NCBI RefSeq assembly: GCF_017745275.1
Contig: NZ_JAGHZS010000003.1
Span: 552,693-616,692, forward strand
DNA length: 64,000 nucleotides
Direction: 5' to 3'
Source: Chitinophaga sp.
GTDB taxonomy: Bacteria > Bacteroidota > Bacteroidia > Chitinophagales > Chitinophagaceae
The position numbers were made by a program, and so were the translations under genes. Position 1 is the first letter of the stretch; every line of letters begins with the position of its first letter. The notes beneath the pieces were generated by a model. That model did no database searches. It worked only from the letters and a program-made list of their open reading frames with translations, and was not told the DNA's origin. Of this stretch, positions 27,791 through 36,208 are shown in pieces.

Positions 27791-27857
27791 TTAGCTTTTA
27801 GCTGTTAGCCATGCAGCGGATAGTATCTAACAGCTAATAGCTAACTGCTAACAGCTA
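27791..27857. repeat. Heptad inverted repeat, element f (type A, deletion derivative)
   Basis: The arms 27791-27808 and 27827-27844 pair over 18 bp with one mismatch. Modules TTAGCTT, TTAGCTG lie on the left and CTAACAG, CTAATAG, CTAACTG, CTAACAG on the right. The core GCAGCGGA is present once, in the loop, but its complementary copy is missing, as if one half of the core had been deleted. It lies between the two GH92 genes (both rightward), ending 12 nt before the second start. Confidence 0.75.
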
Positions 27858-27868
27858 AATCAACCGAG

Positions 27869-30151
27869 ATGAGAAAACTTTTATTACCCGTTATCCTGTT
27901 GACCGCCATATCAGCAGCAGCACAGGAAAACGTCATACAGTATGTAAAGCCGATCACCGGCACCCAGAGAATGGGACATACCTATCCCGGCGCTACTGTA
28001 CCTTTCGGTATGGTACAACTCAGCCCGGAAACAGATACCATTCCCTATGAAATGAATGGTAAGTATAACCCGGATGTGTATAAGTATTGCGCGGGATATC
28101 AGTATGAAGATAAAACCATTGTAGGGTTTAGTCATACGCATTTCAGCGGAACCGGGCATTCTGACCTGGGCGACTTTTTAATTATGCCTACCGTAGGCGC
28201 TTTGCAATTAAACCCAGGTACGGCAGATCATCCTGAAAGTGGTTACCGCTCTCCTTTTTCCCATAGCACAGAAGTAGCGGAACCCGCTTATTATAAAGTG
28301 AAACTGGAAGATGGGGATATCCTCGCGGAACTGACTGCCAGCAACCGTGTGGGCTTTCATCAGTATACATTTCCCGGTACAGACCAGGCACATATCATCC
28401 TGGATATGATGTCCGGTATTTATAATTACGAGAACAAAAACGTATGGACATTTATCCGTGTGGAGAATGACACCCTGGTAACCGGCTTCCGGCAAACTAA
28501 CGGTTGGGCACGTACGAGAATAGAATATTTTGCGATGGTGTTCTCAAAGCCGTTTGTAGCATACGGTCAGCAGAACCATGCAAAGGATGTGTACAAAGGC
28601 TTTTGGCGCAAGTTTGACCAGTCTAAGAACTTCCCCGAAATGGCAGGCAGGCAGATTCGTGCGTACTTCGATTTTAAAACCACACCCGGCGAAAAGATTA
28701 AAATTAAAATGGCGCTGTCGCCGGTGAGCACAGAAGGTGCATTGAAAAACCTGCGGGCAGAAATTCCAGGCTGGGATTTTGAGCAGGTAAAGCGCGATGG
28801 ACAGGCCTTGTGGAGCAAAGAACTGAATAAAATTCATATTGAATCCACTAGCCGCGAAGAGAAGGAAAACTTCTATACTGCCATGTATCACGCGTTTATC
28901 AATCCTACTACTTATATGGATGTGGATGGACAATACCGCGGACTGGATATGAACATTCATACCGCTAACGGCTACACGAATTATACTACTTTCTCCCTGT
29001 GGGATACCTATCGTGCCTTACACCCGTTGTTTAACGTGATTCAGCCGCAGCGCAATGCAGACATGATTCAGTCGATGCTCCATCACTATGAGCAAAGCGC
29101 ACAGCGTATGCTGCCCATATGGGCGCATTACGCCAATGAAAATTGGTGTATGATTGGTTATCACAGCGTATCTGTTATTGCGGATGCTATCATGAAAGGT
29201 AATGCACCTTTTGATGTCAATAAAGCACTGGATGCCTGCGTTACCACCGCCCGTCATCGCAGTTATGATGGCCTGGAGTATTATATAGACCGGGGCTATA
29301 TCCCGGAAGACAGAAATGGTTCTTCCGTTTCCAAAGTACTGGAATATGCGTACGACGACTGGTGTATTGCGCAGGTAGCGAAGAAATTGGGCAGAACAGC
29401 TATTTATGAAGAATTCACCAAACGATCTGCTAACTATAAAAACGTATACGACAGCAACACCGGGTTTATGCGCCCACGGTTGAACGACGGTACTTTTAAA
29501 GCCAACTTCGATCCGTTGCAAACACACGACCAGGGCTTTATTGAAGGCAACGCCTGGAACTACAGTTTATATGTGCCACATGATCCTAACGAAATGATTG
29601 CCATGATGGGTGGTAAGAAACAATTCACCGCTCACCTGGATTCGCTGTTCACCATGGAATTACCCGATAAATATTTTGCTGAAACGGAAGATATTACCCG
29701 CGACGGTATCATCGGTAACTACGTACATGGGAACGAGCCCTCGCATCACGTGGCCTACCTGTATAACTGGACCGGCTATCCATGGAAAACACAGGAGCGG
29801 GTACGCATGATTCTGAAGAAGATGTATCATCCCGGACCAGATGGACTGGGTGGTAACGACGACTGCGGCCAGATGAGTGCATGGTACATTTTCACCACGC
29901 TTGGCTTCTATCCCGTTTGTCCGGGTAGTGACCAGTATGCGCTGGGAAGCCCGGCTATTGATAAGGCCACGCTGCAGTTGGAGAATGGAAAAACCTTTGT
30001 GATAGATGTGAAAAATCAAAGCGATAAAAACGTATATGTACAACGGTTATTACTGAATGGAACACCATTAAACCGGCTGTATATCACGCATGCCGATATT
30101 ATGAATGGAGGCACCCTCACATTTTACATGGGAGCAAAGCCGAAGAAATAG
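27869..30151 (+). CDS. GH92 family alpha-mannosidase (canonical active site)
   Basis: A 760-residue exported enzyme with signal peptide 1-18 (ISAAAQ). It shows the full GH92 layout: HTYPGATVPFGMVQLSPETD at the N-terminus, GFSHTHFSGTGHSDLGD, SLWDTYRALHPLF, HGNEPSHHVAYLYNW with the expected catalytic Glu at about 623, and GGNDDCGQMSAWYIFTTLGFYPVCPG near the end. The reaction is calcium-dependent release of terminal alpha-mannose with inversion. Together with the preceding Gln-variant enzyme it suggests handling of both phosphate-capped and plain alpha-mannosides, for example fungal mannoproteins (inference). Confidence 0.95.
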   Translation: MRKLLLPVILLTAISAAAQENVIQYVKPITGTQRMGHTYPGATVPFGMVQLSPETDTIPYEMNGKYNPDVYKYCAGYQYEDKTIVGFSHTHFSGTGHSDLGDFLIMPTVGALQLNPGTADHPESGYRSPFSHSTEVAEPAYYKVKLEDGDILAELTASNRVGFHQYTFPGTDQAHIILDMMSGIYNYENKNVWTFIRVENDTLVTGFRQTNGWARTRIEYFAMVFSKPFVAYGQQNHAKDVYKGFWRKFDQSKNFPEMAGRQIRAYFDFKTTPGEKIKIKMALSPVSTEGALKNLRAEIPGWDFEQVKRDGQALWSKELNKIHIESTSREEKENFYTAMYHAFINPTTYMDVDGQYRGLDMNIHTANGYTNYTTFSLWDTYRALHPLFNVIQPQRNADMIQSMLHHYEQSAQRMLPIWAHYANENWCMIGYHSVSVIADAIMKGNAPFDVNKALDACVTTARHRSYDGLEYYIDRGYIPEDRNGSSVSKVLEYAYDDWCIAQVAKKLGRTAIYEEFTKRSANYKNVYDSNTGFMRPRLNDGTFKANFDPLQTHDQGFIEGNAWNYSLYVPHDPNEMIAMMGGKKQFTAHLDSLFTMELPDKYFAETEDITRDGIIGNYVHGNEPSHHVAYLYNWTGYPWKTQERVRMILKKMYHPGPDGLGGNDDCGQMSAWYIFTTLGFYPVCPGSDQYALGSPAIDKATLQLENGKTFVIDVKNQSDKNVYVQRLLLNGTPLNRLYITHADIMNGGTLTFYMGAKPKK

Positions 30152-30173
30152 TTATAAACAGTGATCAGACAGT

Positions 30174-30210
30174 GGCTGTTTCCGGTAGTTCCGGAGGCAG
30201 CCTATTTTTT
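30174..30210 (+). terminator. Intrinsic terminator after the GH92 pair
   Basis: The 12-bp stem GGCTGTTTCCGG / CCGGAGGCAGCC (two G-T pairs) has a 5-nt loop and is followed by TATTTTTTT. It ends the GH92 transcript before the acetyltransferase gene. Confidence 0.85.
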
Positions 30211-30284
30211 TGTTATGGCATGCTATAACAACTGGAAATGAGATAAGTAATATATTGCGGGCGTATTATTTAATCGCGTAAAAT

Positions 30285-31022
30285 ATGACAGCACCTATCG
30301 ATATTATTAAAACCAATCTCGACAACCTCACTTCTTTGTGGAAAACTGTAGGTATTCCCTTTAATGGTTTTGTAGAAACGCCCATTTATAATTATTGCAA
30401 AGTACCGGGTTCGGACTGGCCCAATCGTTTGTGGTTTAAGCAGGATGTTACGCCGGAAACGCTGACTGCTGCGTTGGCGGCGCTGCCAACAGGGAAAATG
30501 ACGATTCCTTACTGGGATATTTACGGCACTAACGCAGACGAATATATAATAGCGCGGGGTGGTGTAAAATCGTCTGAGCAGGCGGGGATGTCGCTGAAGC
30601 TGGGACGGCCGTTTACAGGCGCTCAACATCTCCGCTATGAGTTGGTTCGTAGCCATGAGCAGGCAGACGCCTGGGCTGCTATATATCCACAATCATTCGG
30701 TTATCAGATCAGCGGGGAGATCCTCAAAAAAACATACCAGGATATTCGTTTTTACCTGGCATATTTAGGTGATCAGCTAGTTGGTACAGCGATACTACAT
30801 TGTGTGGATGGCATTGCGGGTATTCATGGTGTAGGCGTAATTCCGGAAATGAGGAAGAAAGGGTTTGCCAATGAAATCATGGAACATGTGTTGAATGAAT
30901 CTATTGAGCTGAATGCCGCCTATGCCACATTGCAGGCCTCTAAAATGGGCATTGGGATTTACCTGAAGATGGGTTTCGCAGACCAGTTCCTGATTAAGAA
31001 TTATGCGTTTATCACCGCGTAA
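30285..31022 (+). CDS. GNAT family N-acetyltransferase
   Basis: A 245-residue soluble protein with an unassigned N-terminal part (about 1-125) and a C-terminal GNAT fold. The acetyl-CoA loop is recognisable as GVGVIPEMRKKGFANEIMEHV, followed by AAYATLQASKMGIGIYLKMGF, which resembles the end of the fold. It is flanked by terminators on both sides, so it is monocistronic. The substrate is unknown, and it need not be part of the glycan locus. Confidence 0.82.
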   Translation: MTAPIDIIKTNLDNLTSLWKTVGIPFNGFVETPIYNYCKVPGSDWPNRLWFKQDVTPETLTAALAALPTGKMTIPYWDIYGTNADEYIIARGGVKSSEQAGMSLKLGRPFTGAQHLRYELVRSHEQADAWAAIYPQSFGYQISGEILKKTYQDIRFYLAYLGDQLVGTAILHCVDGIAGIHGVGVIPEMRKKGFANEIMEHVLNESIELNAAYATLQASKMGIGIYLKMGFADQFLIKNYAFITA

Positions 31023-31030
31023 TGGTAATG

Positions 31031-31070
31031 TTTGCGTGTGTGGTGGAGAAAGATCGCACACGCAAATTTT
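31031..31070 (+). terminator. Intrinsic terminator after the GNAT gene
   Basis: The stem TTTGCGTGTG / CACACGCAAA (10 bp, perfect) has a 16-nt loop and is followed by TTTT. Confidence 0.85.
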
Positions 31071-31581
31071 AATTGAATGTGCGCAAATTTTAACCTTTCC
31101 TATAAAGCAGTATTATTGATGTTATGGAGATAAGAAAGCTATTATTCCGTGTTGCTCCATTACCTGTTATAACGCTGATATTATTGTCTGTTGGACATTT
31201 AATCTGATATCTAGTAATGCTGTTGTTGATTTTATAGCATATGTCCTGCTTTTTGTTTTCTAGTTTTTAATTTTTACCCCAAGTTAATATCTGCATTAAA
31301 TTGGTTAATTCTGGTGTGACCACATCCGGGAATGTGATCTAATTTTACTTTTACATTAAACTCAGGTTATGTATCCTGTTTCCGCTAAAAGAGTGATCGG
31401 TATTGATAAGTAGCGCGTATCAACCAGAGTACATGTTATGAACGGGCCATCAGGCGAAAAAAAATTATCAGACACAAAATCTTTACCATTTTTAACAATC
31501 GTTTTTCTGCATTCCTTACAATGCTGTATGGGCTTCGTTTGTAAGCATCAGTAGCGGTTTAATCTCAACAATTTAACACTT
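31071..31581. other. 511-nt non-coding region upstream of susC
   Basis: No credible gene is present. The only structure seen is an inverted repeat TTGATA-N9-TATCAA at 31403-31423, about 160 nt before the susC start, which could be an operator. No clear TAnnTTTG promoter was identified. A long AT-rich leader is usual ahead of susC-type genes. Confidence 0.4.
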
Positions 31582-34500
31582 ATGAAAAAAACAATTGCAA
31601 TGGCAGCATGGCTGCTGTTCGCGGTAGCTTTTGCCTACGCCCAATCGCCGGTGATCACCGGGAAGGTGTTGACTAAAGAAGGTACGCCTGTTCCCGGCGC
31701 CTCCATTCACGTACAGGGCCGCAATGCAGGCGTGGCGGCCGCAGCGGATGGCTCTTTTAAAATTGAAGCAAAAGATGGCGAAGTACTATTGATAACAGCG
31801 ATCGGTTTTACTACCGCCACCGTAAAAGCAAATAGTAAAACACCCATTACCATTTCCCTGGTGGACAATTCCAAAGACATTACTGAAGTAGTGGTTACCG
31901 GCTTAGGTGTTAAGCGCGATAAAAGGATGCTCACCTATAGCGTGCAGGAAGTAAAAGGCGCTACCCTGACAGAGGCGAAACAAGACAACGTAGTGAATGC
32001 CTTGTCCGGAAAAGTAGCCGGTGTACAGGTGAATAACTCCAGTGGCGTGCCAGGCGGTTCCGCCAGGATCGTGATCCGTGGTAGTACATCGCTGGTAGGT
32101 AATAACCAACCCCTGTTTGTTATAGACGGTATGATCATGGACAACAGCGAAGCCGGTAATCCTAACAGGGCAGAATACAATGGTGGTACCTCCAACAGGG
32201 GCAGTGATATTGACCCTAATATCATTGAAACAATGACTGTACTGAAAGGTGCGGCGGCTACTGCTATTTATGGTTCTGCTGCTGCCAGGGGCGCCATCGT
32301 TATTACTACCAAAAATGGAATGGGATCTAATGCAAAAGGTAAACCCACGGTATCTTTCAGCAGTAGCTATTCGTTCCAGACACCCATCTTACCTGAATTC
32401 CAGGATAAATATGCGCAGGGAACCGGAGGCGAGTACGTAGATGGGAATAACGGAAAACATGGATCTTCTTCCTGGGGCCCTTTGATGGATACGCTGAAAG
32501 TAAATGGAAAGCCGGTACAGAAGCACAACCCCATGAAGGAGTTCTTCCAAACAGGACATACATCGGATAATAATATCAACGTAAGTGGTTATTCAGACAA
32601 GTCTAATTACATCGTATCGTACTCTTATCTGAAAACCATCGGTACTATCCCTAATACAGATTATTCCAGGCACTCCCTGTTTACCCGATATGGTGTGAAA
32701 TTGATGGATAACCTGCAGTTATCTGCACAGTTCAATTACATACAAACCAATAACCACCGTTACCTGGAAGGTAACAACTTTGTGAATCCACTCTGGACAA
32801 TATACGGTGCACCTATTTCATGGGATCCGTTGCCATCTACTAACCCGGACGGCAGCCAGCGTTTATATCGTGGTTCCCGTAATAACCCTTACTGGGTGTT
32901 AGATAACACCGGGTTAGCGGACAAGAACAATCGTATTATTCCGGTAATATCACTCAGCTATAGCCCAAAGTCATGGCTTACTATTACGGAGAGAGCGGGT
33001 GCAGATATGTATGTGAATGGTACTAACTACCATGAAGCGCCTGGTGCTATAGGTTGGGGAAATAATGGTTCTACGCCCGATATCGGCCAGGTATATCAAC
33101 GGGATATCAGGTACCAGCAGTTCAGTAATGATTTGATGGTAGAAGCGCGGAAGGAATTTGGAAAAGACTGGTATACCAGTGTGCTCCTGGGAAATAATAT
33201 TCTCAGTAATTACAATGATAACAACTTTGTACAAGGGGTGGGCTTATCAGTGGAGAAGTTCTATAACATTACTAATGCGGATAAAGTAACCTCTACTTAT
33301 GGTTATTACAGAACCCGGAAGGTAGGGTTTTATGGTCAGGCCAATGCGGAGTATAAACACATGCTGACCCTGGCACTTACGGGTCGTTACGATGGAAGCT
33401 CTGTATTGTCGAAGGATAAACAGTTTTATCCCTATGGCTCTGTCAGTGCAGGTTTTGTTTTTACAGAAGCGTTACATATGCAGGATGATCCTATTCTGAA
33501 TTTCGGTAAAGTACGGCTTTCTTATTCTGTAGTAGGTAACGATAACGTACAGCCTTATTCACTGAGTAACAACTGGTACCAGGCTGCCGGTGGTAATAGC
33601 ATCAGTAATGTATATTTCCCTTTCCATGGTGCGAACGGATATACGCTGAGTACTACCTATAATTTCCCGTTAAAGAATGAAACCCTGAAAGAATTTGAAG
33701 TAGGATTTGAAGCCAGGTTCCTTAAAAACAGGGGTTCACTGGAGGTTTCCTGGTTCGACAGGCGCAGTAGTGATTTGATTACGCCAGGATCCCCATTATC
33801 TGCCGCTACCGGTTACAATGCAGCATCGCTGAATGCCGGCGCCATGCAGAACAAGGGAATTGAAGTGTCCCTGGGCTTCACACCGGTGAAAACTAAAGAC
33901 CTGAACTGGACTATTGGTATCAACTATACGAAAATAGATAACAAGGTACTAAACCTGTCTGATGGTGTGAATTACATCCAGTTGGCCGGGTTTACGGGGT
34001 TGGGTGTTTTTGCATATGCTAATCAGCCATACAATGTTATTTATGGAAATAGTTTCGTACGTAACGACAAGCATGAATTGGTACTGACGGATAATGGTTA
34101 TCCTATTGTGGGACACGACTTTGGTCCTATTGGTAATGCCACCGCTAAATGGCTGGGAGGACTTACCAGTAACCTGACTTACAAAGGATTTAGTTTCTCC
34201 TTTGTACTGGCCGCCAAGCATGGTGGTGACGTGATTAACCTGGATAACTCTTCTCTCTATTATTACGGTACTGCTAAAGGCACAGAGAACAGAGGCACTA
34301 AGGTAGTATTGCCTGGTGTAAACCAGAAAACAGGGGCGCCTAATACCAAAGAAATAGTGTTGGATGAAACTTATTACAAGACTTATTATTCTGCGGTAAG
34401 TGAAAACAGTGTGGAAGATGGATCCTATCTGAAATTGCGGCAGGTAACGCTGGGTTACAACCTCGGTACCAGCCTGTTGAAAAACTCCTTCTTCAAGTCA

Positions 34501-34662
34501 GCTACTGTTACCCTCACTGGTACCAATTTTATCCTGCATAAAAAATACTCCGGGTCAGATCCTGAAGTTGGTTTGTATGGAAGCGGCAATGGTGAAGGGT
34601 TTTCCAACTTCTCTGTGCCGTCTAACAGGGGCATTATTGCTGGTGTAAAGGTTACATTTTAA
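31582..34662 (+). CDS. SusC/RagA-family TonB-dependent outer-membrane receptor
   Basis: A 1026-residue protein with signal peptide 1-20 (AVAFAYAQ). A carboxypeptidase-regulatory-like domain spans about 24-95 (ITGKVLTKEGTPVPGASIHVQG). A TonB-box-like EVVVTGLG is followed by the plug (VNALSGKVAGVQV, GSTSLVGNNQPLFVIDG, IIETMTVLKGAAATAIYGSAAARGAIVITTKNG). The rest is a 22-strand barrel ending in GVKVTF. It imports an oligosaccharide or similar nutrient with its SusD partner, whose gene begins 20 nt downstream. There is no N-terminal STN domain, so FecR-type transmembrane signalling is not expected. The substrate is suggested but not proven by the nearby GH92 genes. Confidence 0.96.
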   Translation: MKKTIAMAAWLLFAVAFAYAQSPVITGKVLTKEGTPVPGASIHVQGRNAGVAAAADGSFKIEAKDGEVLLITAIGFTTATVKANSKTPITISLVDNSKDITEVVVTGLGVKRDKRMLTYSVQEVKGATLTEAKQDNVVNALSGKVAGVQVNNSSGVPGGSARIVIRGSTSLVGNNQPLFVIDGMIMDNSEAGNPNRAEYNGGTSNRGSDIDPNIIETMTVLKGAAATAIYGSAAARGAIVITTKNGMGSNAKGKPTVSFSSSYSFQTPILPEFQDKYAQGTGGEYVDGNNGKHGSSSWGPLMDTLKVNGKPVQKHNPMKEFFQTGHTSDNNINVSGYSDKSNYIVSYSYLKTIGTIPNTDYSRHSLFTRYGVKLMDNLQLSAQFNYIQTNNHRYLEGNNFVNPLWTIYGAPISWDPLPSTNPDGSQRLYRGSRNNPYWVLDNTGLADKNNRIIPVISLSYSPKSWLTITERAGADMYVNGTNYHEAPGAIGWGNNGSTPDIGQVYQRDIRYQQFSNDLMVEARKEFGKDWYTSVLLGNNILSNYNDNNFVQGVGLSVEKFYNITNADKVTSTYGYYRTRKVGFYGQANAEYKHMLTLALTGRYDGSSVLSKDKQFYPYGSVSAGFVFTEALHMQDDPILNFGKVRLSYSVVGNDNVQPYSLSNNWYQAAGGNSISNVYFPFHGANGYTLSTTYNFPLKNETLKEFEVGFEARFLKNRGSLEVSWFDRRSSDLITPGSPLSAATGYNAASLNAGAMQNKGIEVSLGFTPVKTKDLNWTIGINYTKIDNKVLNLSDGVNYIQLAGFTGLGVFAYANQPYNVIYGNSFVRNDKHELVLTDNGYPIVGHDFGPIGNATAKWLGGLTSNLTYKGFSFSFVLAAKHGGDVINLDNSSLYYYGTAKGTENRGTKVVLPGVNQKTGAPNTKEIVLDETYYKTYYSAVSENSVEDGSYLKLRQVTLGYNLGTSLLKNSFFKSATVTLTGTNFILHKKYSGSDPEVGLYGSGNGEGFSNFSVPSNRGIIAGVKVTF

Positions 34663-34682
34663 ACAACAACAAAAGAAACAAC

Positions 34683-36083
34683 ATGAAAAATAAACTGATG
34701 ATATACCTGGTAGCCGGTAGCGTTTTGCTGGGTACTGGCTGTAAAAAATTCCTGGATATTAATGATGATCCTAATAATCCACCCAGTGTACAGGAATCGA
34801 TGATGCTGGGTCCGGTGGAAGTTACTACAAGTACCTGGGTAGTAGGTGGATATTGTGGGATCATATCATCGTATTGGATGCAACAATTGTCGCTGAACCA
34901 GTCTACCCCCAGCGTAGAATCTTACAACGTTACTCCTCCGGACGTAGAAAATACCTGGAGTTGGGCGTTGTATCCGCATGTTTTCAACAACCTGAATACG
35001 ATGATTGATGTAGCAAGAAGCCGGCATAACAACAGGTATGTAGCTATCGGGAAAGTCCTGATAGCGTACAACCTGGCGATCACTACAGACCTTTGGGGCA
35101 ATATCCCTTTTTCAAAAGGGTTTAAAGTGACAACCGTAAAGCAAACGCCATACGACAAACAAGAGGAGATTTACGCTACCATTGATCAAACCCTGGACAG
35201 TGCGTTATACTATATAGCGCAGCCTGCAGGACCAGCCGTACCAGGTACGGAAGACTACATTTACGGTGGTAAAATGGACCAATGGAAGAAACTGGTGTAT
35301 ATGCTTAAAGCGCGCTATGCGATGCGTTTGAGCAAGGCGCCGGGCCATACTCCTGGTGAACAGGCAGATAAAGCGCTGGCGGCCCTCGCAAATGGATTTA
35401 GCGACAATAAAGATAATGCTGCTGTAGCTTATACCGGCGGTGGCCAGGCAGAAAGCCCATGGTATGTAAATACCCAGGATGCAGCCGGTGGCGTGGTAAT
35501 GGCACAGTCATTTATTGATTCCCTGGTATCGAGAAAAGATCCCCGCCTGTCCGTTATTGCTGCCAAAAGTAAAGATAGCGTTTATGCAGGAAGAAGAGTA
35601 GGTGATGCACCGGCACCGGACCTGGAGTCTTTTTCCCATGTGAACGAATTTTATGCGGGTGCTGCTGCGAGCCTCTACCTGGCTACTTACAGCGAAGCAT
35701 TATTTATAAAAGCAGAAGCTACTTTCATTAAACAGGGCGCTGCTGCTGCCGCACCAATATACCGGAGTGCCATTGCACAGCATATGACTATGCTGGGTAT
35801 TTCTCCGGAAGCACAGCAAACCTATATCGCCTCCAGACCAGCGTTAACTACTGCCAATGCCCTGGAACAGATTATTACAGAGAAGTATATTGCGAATTTT
35901 CTATCTCCTGAAGTATACAATGACTGGAGACGTACCGGCTTCCCGGTGTTGAAGCCTTACAAAGATGAAGTGGTGAACAGCATTCCCCGCAGATGGCCTT
36001 ACCCGGCCAGTGAACCGCTGACCAATCCACAACCTGATCAAAAGGTAACACTGAATGACCGCGTATGGTGGGATGCGAATTAA
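34683..36083 (+). CDS. SusD/RagB-family nutrient-binding lipoprotein (SusD-like_2 type)
   Basis: A 466-residue outer-membrane lipoprotein. The signal peptide has lipobox LLGTGC with acylated Cys20, and is followed by KKFLDINDDPNNPP, the usual start of mature SusD-like_2 proteins. The body is helical with TPR-like regions (QEEIYATIDQTLDSALYYI, WKKLVYMLKARYAMRL) and the C-terminal NDWRRTGFPVL / VTLNDRVWWD signature. It caps the SusC receptor and captures the nutrient. Its TAA stop begins inverted repeat g. No surface glycan-binding protein or enzyme follows, so the pair is a minimal transporter. Confidence 0.93.
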   Translation: MKNKLMIYLVAGSVLLGTGCKKFLDINDDPNNPPSVQESMMLGPVEVTTSTWVVGGYCGIISSYWMQQLSLNQSTPSVESYNVTPPDVENTWSWALYPHVFNNLNTMIDVARSRHNNRYVAIGKVLIAYNLAITTDLWGNIPFSKGFKVTTVKQTPYDKQEEIYATIDQTLDSALYYIAQPAGPAVPGTEDYIYGGKMDQWKKLVYMLKARYAMRLSKAPGHTPGEQADKALAALANGFSDNKDNAAVAYTGGGQAESPWYVNTQDAAGGVVMAQSFIDSLVSRKDPRLSVIAAKSKDSVYAGRRVGDAPAPDLESFSHVNEFYAGAAASLYLATYSEALFIKAEATFIKQGAAAAAPIYRSAIAQHMTMLGISPEAQQTYIASRPALTTANALEQIITEKYIANFLSPEVYNDWRRTGFPVLKPYKDEVVNSIPRRWPYPASEPLTNPQPDQKVTLNDRVWWDAN

Positions 36084-36204
36084 GCTGAAAGCATAAAGCG
36101 TAAAGCAAAAAGCTATTGAGGCGAATGACCTTAGCGATGATTATTTTTTCGCTTTGGTCATTCGCCTCAATAGCTTTTTGCTTTACGCTTTATGCTTTCA
36201 GCTT
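36082..36204. repeat. Heptad inverted repeat, element g (type B), perfect 49-bp arms
   Basis: The arms 36082-36130 and 36156-36204 are perfectly complementary, with a 25-nt loop. Modules are TGAAAGC, ATAAAGC, GTAAAGC, AAAAAGC, then TATTGAGGCGAATGACC. The loop has a nested AGCGA/TCGCT pair. It lies between convergent susD and the ThuA-dehydrogenase fusion gene, overlaps the susD stop codon, and ends 4 nt before the stop of the fusion gene. Confidence 0.92.
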
Positions 36205-36208
36205 TCCA

